Source: CAYWMP01 sp964459445
GTDB taxonomy: Bacteria > Desulfobacterota > DSM-4660 > Desulfatiglandales > HGW-15
Reading direction: 5' to 3'
Length of the DNA: 28,934 nucleotides
Assembly: GCA_964459445.1 (NCBI GenBank)
Contig: CAYWMP010000063.1
Coordinates: forward strand, 1-28,934
This document shows, piece after piece, positions 23,455 to 28,934 of this stretch. The position numbers and the translations under genes are program-made. The number at the start of each line of letters is the position of its first letter. Within the stretch, counting starts at the first letter, position 1. The notes below the pieces were generated by a model. The model saw only the letters and a list, made by a program, of their open reading frames with translations, was not told the DNA's origin and did no database searches.

Positions 23455-24913
23455 CGGAATACCCCCGGTTTTAAGACCTCCGGATCGCCCCGGGCAGTAT
23501 CCGCATTTGGCCAGGGCAATCGCAGGAATGATTCGATTGGGCGTCCGACCGCTTTATAGGGTTTACAGGAGCTCGGGAAGGATCATAGGGACACTTTCGC
23601 CGATGGGCGAATACGTCGTCGAGGCGGTCGAGGAGTCTCCCCGATTTTTCGTCTGGATCAGCGTTTTGGCGGCCCTGGGCCTGCTGGCGATCTTTTCCCT
23701 GGCTGCCTCGCTCGTTCTAAGCATGGAGATCCTGGAATTTTCTATTCGGATTCCCTGGGCCACGCTGGTCTCGACCTATGCCTGGCTCGTGGTGGCCGGG
23801 TCGGGCCTATGCATTATCAACGCCCTGGGCGGGGTCTTCGGTATGCACCGGTATGAGATCATGACAAAAAGAATCGCTTTTTTGTCCCTCACGGCCATCC
23901 TTTTCGGATTGAGTTATATCCTCGTTCACCTGGGCCGGCCCGAAAGGATAGCCATTTACAACGTCGTTTCTCCGAATTTCCGTTCCGCCATCTCCTGGAT
24001 GGGGGCGCTTTACAATATCTACCTGGTCGTCGTTGTGTTGGAAGTCTGGTTGCTGATTCGGGGTGATCTGGCCAAAAGGGCTGAACGGGCGGAAGGCATT
24101 CCGAAAACCATCCTTTGCCTTCTAAGCCTCAAGAGGCTGGACGACTCCAATCTCGGCCGCACCATTAAGGAATCGTTGATAGGCCGGATTATTTACAGTC
24201 CCAGGCTGCACCGCGTTCTGAGTGACCACAGGCTGCCGCGGTTTACGGGCGGCGTTGCCTTTCTTACCGGTGTGGCCGCCCTGACCATGTTGGGATCGGT
24301 CTTTGCCCATACCGAATCCAGGGCCCTCTGGTACGGCCCCTATTATCCGGTCTATTTTATCGTTTCGGCCATATTCTGCGGATTTGCCCTCCTCTTAACC
24401 GTCACGATCATCACCTACAGGGTCAGGGGGGACGAGATGTCGCCCCAACTCAGGGCGCTCATGTTCGAAATGGCCCAGGCGTTGGCCGTCGTCCTGGCCG
24501 TCGGATTCGCCCTTACCGCCTATCGTATTTTCACAAGTCTCGACGATCCATCCATGCAAGGACCCGTTATGCTTCTTCTGAATGGGCCCTTCAGCGTACA
24601 TTTCTGGGGATTCGAGGTGGGTATTATGAGCATAGCCCCGGCCTTCATTCTCCTGTGGGCCGCGGGCAAGAAAAGCCTCGGAGGCGTGTTGTTGGGTTCC
24701 GTTTTGGTTCTTATCGGCGCCTTTGTCATGCGCTACCAGTTTCTCGTCGGTGGGCAGGTTTATCCCAACATCAAGGAGGGGCTGCCCTCCTATATACCGA
24801 CGCTTATGGAGGGTTTTGTGATCATCGGGGTCTTTAGCGGCTTTTTGCTGGCCTACTCACTGGGTGAAAAATTCTTGCCCTTGAAAGAGGATCCGCTTCC
24901 CCAAAGCTTTTGA
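23438..24913 (+). CDS. NrfD/PsrC-family membrane subunit
   Basis: The 491-residue protein has about nine to ten hydrophobic helices of the NrfD family, starting near residue 70. It includes ILVHLGRPERIAIY with the conserved loop LGRP, and FAHTESRALWYGP. NrfD subunits bind quinol or quinone in the membrane and pass electrons to the Fe-S partner encoded just before. It is longer than many NrfD proteins, with an extended N-terminus and a cytosolic-loop insert of about 60 residues near 215-270. AAGGA precedes the ATG. It is paired with the anchored Fe-S subunit through a 17-base overlap. Confidence 0.85.
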   Translation: MIKANDGIPPVLRPPDRPGQYPHLARAIAGMIRLGVRPLYRVYRSSGRIIGTLSPMGEYVVEAVEESPRFFVWISVLAALGLLAIFSLAASLVLSMEILEFSIRIPWATLVSTYAWLVVAGSGLCIINALGGVFGMHRYEIMTKRIAFLSLTAILFGLSYILVHLGRPERIAIYNVVSPNFRSAISWMGALYNIYLVVVVLEVWLLIRGDLAKRAERAEGIPKTILCLLSLKRLDDSNLGRTIKESLIGRIIYSPRLHRVLSDHRLPRFTGGVAFLTGVAALTMLGSVFAHTESRALWYGPYYPVYFIVSAIFCGFALLLTVTIITYRVRGDEMSPQLRALMFEMAQALAVVLAVGFALTAYRIFTSLDDPSMQGPVMLLLNGPFSVHFWGFEVGIMSIAPAFILLWAAGKKSLGGVLLGSVLVLIGAFVMRYQFLVGGQVYPNIKEGLPSYIPTLMEGFVIIGVFSGFLLAYSLGEKFLPLKEDPLPQSF

Positions 24914-24958
24914 TGGGACCGGCGCGATCAGTCATCGTTGTGAGAGCGGGAGGAAATT

Positions 24959-26227
24959 ATGAAGCCATTCGAACGAATTAGGGTTTTTTTCTTTGTGTTG
25001 ATTGCGTTGGCGGCGGCAGGGCTTGCAAGCTGCGGACGCGGGGGGCCGGAGTTTGATGTGGAGGAGATGCTGGCTCAGCCGAAAACATACGTAGGATCGG
25101 AAAGTTGCAGAGTGTGCCATCTGGAGCACTATGATTCCTGGAAGACAACCCTCCACAGCCGGAGCATCCAGGATGTGACCCATAACCTGGATGCCATGGT
25201 TGCAGAACTCGATCCCAAAGTCATCAGAGCTGATCTCAAAGAGATGGAAAAGGATCTGAAGGTACCCATCGATGATGTCTTTATCCCCAAACAAGAAGAC
25301 ATAAAGTATACCATCGGCGTGCAGTGGAAGCAGATGTATCTCGTTGAACACAACAAGCTGCTCTATGTGGCGCCGGTTCAATACAACGTCTGGTCCGATA
25401 GCTGGGTAACTTACCATGAGGAGGACTGGGACAAAAGGCCTTGGACACAGTATTGCGGCGGCTGCCACGCCATGAATGTGGATATTCAGAAGAGCACTTT
25501 CAGCGAAGCAAGGGTTGGCTGTGAAGCCTGCCACGGCCCCGGTTCCCACCATGCTGCTTTGCCAAAGACGGCCATCTTCGGCAAGCGGCAGACCATTGTC
25601 AATCCTTCCCAGATTCCGGCAGGTCTCAGGACGCAAATTTGCGGTTCATGCCATTCGAGAGGTGTATCGACCAGGGCCGAGGGCGCCGAATGGCCGGTGG
25701 ATTACCGGCCGGGAAAGGCACTGGGGCTTTACTACAAATCCAACAGCTATAACCAACGTGAAGTCAATGTCAAGGAGGTCTATGCCAATGAGTTTGCCAA
25801 AGGCCACCGCCAGCAGTACAACGATTGGAAGCTCTCCTCGCACGCCAGGGAGGGTGTCACCTGCACCTCCTGCCATTATGTCCATCAATTGGGTGTTCCT
25901 CCCACTCAATTCCAAACCAAGGGATCTGGATCACAGCAATGTTTGGCGTGCCACAAGGTGATTAACAACAATCAAGCCCATTCCATCCACACCTTCGCAA
26001 ACTGCATCGGTTGTCACATGCCGAGAATTGCCAAGAGCGCCGAATCCGGGGACATCCACTCCCACACCTTTATAACTCTGTTGCCGGAAGATACCATGAA
26101 AAATCCGGCCATACCGAACTCATGCCAGACCTGCCACAAACATAGGGACACTGATCTCAAGACCTTGCAAGACCTCTACGTAGGCATGACAAAAAAGACC
26201 TTGGTAAAGGTCCATCAATCGCGTTAG
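24959..26227 (+). CDS. Octaheme c-type cytochrome lipoprotein, paralogue of the upstream one
   Basis: The 422-residue protein has a lipoprotein start (LASC, lipidated Cys25) in place of a membrane helix. Its eight CxxCH sites are CRVCH, CGGCH, CEACH, CGSCH, CTSCH, CLACH, CIGCH and CQTCH. It keeps the same order of motifs as the octaheme protein at 21250 (VGSExC, QYNVW, CEACHGPGS, YPVDY-like, HxIHTF, CHMP). The two flank the Fe-S/NrfD pair, so the module looks like one duplicated cytochrome on either side. A strong GGAGG site lies five bases upstream. It is placed on the outer face of a membrane. Confidence 0.87.
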   Translation: MKPFERIRVFFFVLIALAAAGLASCGRGGPEFDVEEMLAQPKTYVGSESCRVCHLEHYDSWKTTLHSRSIQDVTHNLDAMVAELDPKVIRADLKEMEKDLKVPIDDVFIPKQEDIKYTIGVQWKQMYLVEHNKLLYVAPVQYNVWSDSWVTYHEEDWDKRPWTQYCGGCHAMNVDIQKSTFSEARVGCEACHGPGSHHAALPKTAIFGKRQTIVNPSQIPAGLRTQICGSCHSRGVSTRAEGAEWPVDYRPGKALGLYYKSNSYNQREVNVKEVYANEFAKGHRQQYNDWKLSSHAREGVTCTSCHYVHQLGVPPTQFQTKGSGSQQCLACHKVINNNQAHSIHTFANCIGCHMPRIAKSAESGDIHSHTFITLLPEDTMKNPAIPNSCQTCHKHRDTDLKTLQDLYVGMTKKTLVKVHQSR

Positions 26228-26280
26228 CGATGGCAAAAGGAAGAAATTGTCCGCAGAAAGGAATTAAGGTTTTCGGCGTC

Positions 26281-26982
26281 ATGGATTTCCAAATCCGCAA
26301 ATGGCTTCTTAGGGTGTTAATCGGCATTTTTTTTCCACTAGGCCTCGCTATCGACATTCTTCCCAAGGGAGCCTGGGCCGATGAGGAAGTGGCCTCATCC
26401 ATCCGCCGTTACAAAGAATATGAGGTCAGCACAGGCTTTTATGAAGAATATGAGGTCAGGCCCAGGAGCAAGCGCCCCCTCGTGGGAATCCCAGGAGTTG
26501 CTAGAGGAACATTTCCATACAGCCCGACCGGGGAGTCTGTTCGGATTCGTACGCGCCTTGCGGACTCCCATTCGGGTATCAGGTTTTACGAGAATCTTAG
26601 GTGCGAAGATTGTCACGTCGAGCAGACTAAAGACATCCACACGGTCCGGGCAAATCTCACCTGCAGGCAATGTCACGGCGGTGAACCGATAGCGGGTATT
26701 CAGCACTATTACTCACCTATGAATCCAATCCGCAGGCATGCCTATATCTGTGCAAAATGCCATGAGGGCGCCAGTGCGTCATTTGCGTCCTACGTGATAC
26801 ATCCTCCCAATCCTGCATCTTTAAAAACGCTGGAAACCTTTCCATTGCTCTCGGTTGTCTTCTGGATGATGATTGCATTGGCAGTAGGGACCTTTGCGGT
26901 TTTTATACCCCATGCGGCTGCATGGGGCGTGAGGGAGTTATTCATGAAAAAAGAGAAGACCGAGGATGAATCCATTGTCTAA
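26281..26982 (+). CDS. Membrane-anchored triheme c-type cytochrome
   Basis: The 233-residue protein has a signal peptide (RVLIGIFFPLGLAID), three haem sites CEDCH 108-112, CRQCH 128-132 and CAKCH 157-161, and a C-terminal membrane helix (VVFWMMIALAVGTFAVF). An exported domain with a tail anchor fits an electron link from a membrane cytochrome b. A 16-base direct repeat at 26414-26429 and 26444-26459 encodes the tandem peptide KEYEVS/EEYEVR. The start is uncertain: the ATG at 26281 gives a normal signal peptide, and another in-frame ATG at 26230 adds 17 atypical residues. Its end overlaps the next gene by 17 bases. Confidence 0.8.
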   Translation: MDFQIRKWLLRVLIGIFFPLGLAIDILPKGAWADEEVASSIRRYKEYEVSTGFYEEYEVRPRSKRPLVGIPGVARGTFPYSPTGESVRIRTRLADSHSGIRFYENLRCEDCHVEQTKDIHTVRANLTCRQCHGGEPIAGIQHYYSPMNPIRRHAYICAKCHEGASASFASYVIHPPNPASLKTLETFPLLSVVFWMMIALAVGTFAVFIPHAAAWGVRELFMKKEKTEDESIV

Positions 26983-27931
26983 AAATAGGATCAAGCGGTT
27001 CACCCTCATACAAAGGATCTCTCACCTGTTCCTGATGCTAAGCTTTCTCACGCAGGGAATCACGGGAATAGGACGTATGTACATTGAGACAACCTTTGGG
27101 AAGGCTTTGGTCTGGGTATGGGGCGGTTACGATGCTGCTAGGACGGTGCACATTACCGTGGGTATTCTTTTTATGTGCGGGCTTTTCATTCATGGCCTTT
27201 ATGTGTTGTCGAGAATTGACTGGCGCCATTTACATCGAAGCCTTCTCGGACCCGACTCCCTGTTGCCTCGACCTGAGGATATCGTCGAAGCCATTCAGCA
27301 TGTGTGCTGGATCTTTCACATTGATAAACTGGTCCGCCTTGACCGGTGGGGCTATCTGAAAAAGCTTGACAGCTTCCTCTTGCGGATCATCAAAGTTCCT
27401 CCAATGAATCGTTGGAGCTATCTAAAGGATTGGGACAGCGTCATTGGGGCTATCACGAAGCCGCCTCAATTTGACCGTTGGACCTATTGGGAAAAATTCG
27501 ATTACTGGGCTGTTTTCTGGGGGATTCCCGTCCTTGGGGTTACGGGTCTGCTTCTTGCCTATCCCCTATTCGCCAGCAAACTCATACCGGGCTGGGGTCT
27601 CAATCTGGCCTTTTGGGTTCACCGTATCGAAGCCATCTTGGCCATGGGCCATGTGTTCATCATTCATTTCTTTATAGGGCATCTTCGCCGCCACAACTTC
27701 CCAATGGATTTGGCCATGTTCGAAGGAAGCGTTGATTTGGAAGCTGCAAGACACGAAAAGGCCATCTGGGTTGAAAGAATGAAGCAGGCCGGTAAACTAA
27801 AACAAGCTCTAGTCCCTGCAGCCTCTTTGAAACGACGGGCTGTTTTCTATATTTACGGGTATACAGCTCTGGCAATTGGCATTTTCCTTTTGGTGGGAGG
27901 CCTGGTCAACAGCACGTCAATTACCTGGTAA
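26966..27931 (+). CDS. Diheme-type cytochrome b membrane subunit with internal 22-residue repeats
   Basis: The 321-residue protein has four or five membrane helices with histidines suited to two b-type haems (His20, His62, His76, and a later cluster including His219, His229, His234 and His239). This resembles the formate dehydrogenase gamma/cytochrome b561-like family. It would exchange electrons with the quinone pool and the triheme cytochrome encoded before it. Between helices two and three, RWGY at 127, RWSY at 149 and RWTY at 171 mark three repeats exactly 22 residues apart. The ribosome region is purine-rich with a 17-base overlap. Which dehydrogenase or reductase it serves is not stated by the sequence. 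Confidence 0.78.
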   Translation: MNPLSKNRIKRFTLIQRISHLFLMLSFLTQGITGIGRMYIETTFGKALVWVWGGYDAARTVHITVGILFMCGLFIHGLYVLSRIDWRHLHRSLLGPDSLLPRPEDIVEAIQHVCWIFHIDKLVRLDRWGYLKKLDSFLLRIIKVPPMNRWSYLKDWDSVIGAITKPPQFDRWTYWEKFDYWAVFWGIPVLGVTGLLLAYPLFASKLIPGWGLNLAFWVHRIEAILAMGHVFIIHFFIGHLRRHNFPMDLAMFEGSVDLEAARHEKAIWVERMKQAGKLKQALVPAASLKRRAVFYIYGYTALAIGIFLLVGGLVNSTSITW

Positions 27932-27953
27932 TTACGCAGGAAGAGCTCTTTTT

Positions 27954-28003
27954 TTGTGTACAGTTATGTTAAATATAATATAATGGTTGTGTTAGAGATA
28001 ACA
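27954..28003 (+). promoter_or_regulatory. Promoter and palindrome upstream of the FmdE gene
   Basis: TATAAT occurs twice in overlap at 27974-27984, after a TTGTGT at 27954-27959, but the spacing (14 or 19 bases) is not ideal. A perfect inverted repeat TGTTA-GAGA-TAACA lies at 27990-28003, just downstream of the -10 region. It could be an operator. The 138-bp gap after the cytochrome b gene suggests that the FmdE gene begins a new transcript. Confidence 0.35.
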
Positions 28004-28069
28004 TATGACGAAGGTTATTTTATTCTAAGCCATCGAACTCCGCGGTAATGTTCCAGGGAGATAAAATCT

Positions 28070-28747
28070 ATGGAATCTTTTGAAAAGTTGCTTGCCACAT
28101 CTGCTGATACCCACGGGCACCTGTGTCCCGGTCAAGTGGTCGGTGTGAGGATGGCGATGCTGGGCTGCCGGCTCATCGGTTTGGATGAACCCAGCAGCCA
28201 TGATCAAATCAAGAAATTGATCGTATATGTGGAGATGGATCGGTGCACGGCGGATGCCGTGGCCCATGTGACCGGGGTAAAGCTGGGAAGACGATCTCTA
28301 AAGTTCATGGACTACGGCATCATGGCAGCCACCTTTGTGAACTTAGAGACGGGCAAGGCCTTTAGAATACTATCCACTGAGGATGCGAGGGATTTGGCCC
28401 CTGCCTATGCCCCCGGGATTTCTGGAAAATCTCGGCAGCAGCTTGAAGCCTATAAACGCATGCCGGATAGTGTTCTCTTTAGGGTGCAGGAGGTGGAGGT
28501 GCCCATGAGCGAATTTGACATGCCCGGGCCTACACGCAGGAAAGTAGCCTGTTCCGGCTGTGGTCAGTTTGTGAGGGATCATCGTGAAGTTGTGATTGAT
28601 GGCAAAGCCTTTTGTAAGCCCTGTGCGCAGGGGGCCTATTTTCAAAACGTGAGGGAGGTCGCGTGGCCTGAAATAGACTGGAGTCCGAGCCGGGAAGAAC
28701 GGTTTTTGGCAAAAAGGAAGGTCGTAAACATTCGATCTTTCGCATAA
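28070..28747 (+). CDS. FmdE-domain protein with C-terminal zinc ribbon
   Basis: The 225-residue protein has an FmdE-type domain with the metal-site HGHLCPGQVVGVRM at residues 15-28 and YVEMDRCTADAVAHVTG near 53-69. It ends in a zinc-ribbon pattern C161-x2-C164 and C182-x2-C185. FmdE-like proteins are named for formylmethanofuran dehydrogenase gene clusters and are common next to molybdenum or tungsten cofactor genes; their chemistry is unsettled. GGGAG lies nine bases upstream of the ATG. A molybdopterin-binding gene follows 23 bases later. It may support cofactor handling for the molybdoenzyme at 17937. This is inference from neighbourhood. Confidence 0.82.
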   Translation: MESFEKLLATSADTHGHLCPGQVVGVRMAMLGCRLIGLDEPSSHDQIKKLIVYVEMDRCTADAVAHVTGVKLGRRSLKFMDYGIMAATFVNLETGKAFRILSTEDARDLAPAYAPGISGKSRQQLEAYKRMPDSVLFRVQEVEVPMSEFDMPGPTRRKVACSGCGQFVRDHREVVIDGKAFCKPCAQGAYFQNVREVAWPEIDWSPSREERFLAKRKVVNIRSFA

Positions 28748-28770
28748 ATCTTTGAGGGAGGGTTCCGGAC

Positions 28771-28934
28771 GTGCTTAAAAAGATAAAACTTAAGGATGCT
28801 GTAGGGAGTGAACTGGCGCATGATATCACAGAGGTTCGGCCCGGAGAGTTTAAGGGTCCTGCTTTCCGGAAAGGACACACGGTGTGCGACGAAGACCTCT
28901 GTCGGCTTCAGAAGCTTGGAAAAAACCATCTCTA
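28771..28934 (+). CDS. Molybdopterin-binding domain protein (MoeA-like), 3' end cut by window
   Basis: The frame starts with GTG after GGGAGG and encodes LKKIKLKDAVGSELAHDITE, then RPGEFKGPAFRKGH, then a helix. This is the N-terminus of the molybdopterin-binding MoeA/MogA-like proteins that are found beside FmdE genes in Desulfobacterota. Only about 54 residues are in the window, so no catalytic part can be judged. It is co-oriented with the FmdE gene 23 bases upstream and probably forms an operon with it. Confidence 0.7.
   Translation, partial: MLKKIKLKDAVGSELAHDITEVRPGEFKGPAFRKGHTVCDEDLCRLQKLGKNHL

Noticed and set aside
15228..26982. Extracellular electron-transfer conduit (porin-cytochrome type)
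   Set aside because: Many haem proteins are present but no outer-membrane beta-barrel gene is in the window, so this reading is not supported here.
27935..27956. AAGAGCTCTT followed by T-run as terminator after cytochrome b
   Set aside because: The palindrome has no loop and would leave only a stem of about three base pairs, too weak to call.
1..28934. CRISPR arrays, tRNA or rRNA genes, insertion sequences
   Set aside because: I found no regularly spaced repeats, no cloverleaf-like or ribosomal RNA sequence and no transposase-like protein on either strand.

Overview
The window looks like a chromosomal segment of an anaerobic, respiring bacterium, most likely a Desulfobacterota (deltaproteobacterial) lineage. 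The evidence for this is the density of multiheme c-type cytochromes, Tat-exported iron-sulfur and molybdopterin subunits, an NrfD-type membrane subunit, a menaquinone methyltransferase/prenyltransferase pair, a membrane-anchored sigma-54 activator, and an FmdE-type protein beside a molybdopterin-binding protein. The taxon is an inference from gene content and protein style only.

Layout. (1) 184-1637 (+): a universal stress protein, a stand-alone GAF protein and a small unknown protein. (2) 1790-11023 (-), read right to left: a 12-heme-type secreted cytochrome, menG, menA, a periplasmic branched-chain-type binding protein, then livH-livM-livG-livF. (3) 11187-14352 (+): a PhnD-like lipoprotein overlapping a two-TM, HAMP, GAF, AAA+ sigma-54 activator. 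(4) 14353-14827: a 475-bp regulatory region with paired TGTCC-N7-GGACA repeats and a near-consensus -24/-12 promoter. (5) 14828-27931 (+): a respiratory cluster with a degenerate receiver protein, a 12-heme cytochrome, a TtrB-like four-cluster Fe-S protein, a TtrA/PsrA-like molybdoenzyme, a TorD-like chaperone, an octaheme cytochrome, a second anchored Fe-S protein, NrfD, a second octaheme lipoprotein, an anchored triheme cytochrome and a cytochrome b. (6) 28070-end (+): an FmdE/zinc-ribbon protein and the start of a molybdopterin-binding protein.

How it may work together (inference). NrfD with its Fe-S subunit, and cytochrome b with the triheme protein, look like two separate quinone-facing modules. 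The two paralogous octaheme cytochromes and the 12-heme proteins could wire them to the exported molybdoenzyme. The PhnD-like lipoprotein plus membrane-bound activator resembles a split version of the PhnD-type sensing found in TtrS tetrathionate sensors. That makes an oxidised sulfur compound one reasonable candidate substrate, but the real substrate cannot be read from the sequence. No outer-membrane porin is present, so extracellular electron transfer is not supported by this window.

The strongest unlisted signal is a 15-bp palindrome, TACCACAnTGTGGTA. It occurs at 7-21, 11068-11082 and 14766-14780, in front of the stress genes, between the divergent cytochrome and sensor genes, and on the -12 side of the sigma-54 promoter of the respiratory cluster. 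It suggests one unidentified regulator ties these units into a regulon.
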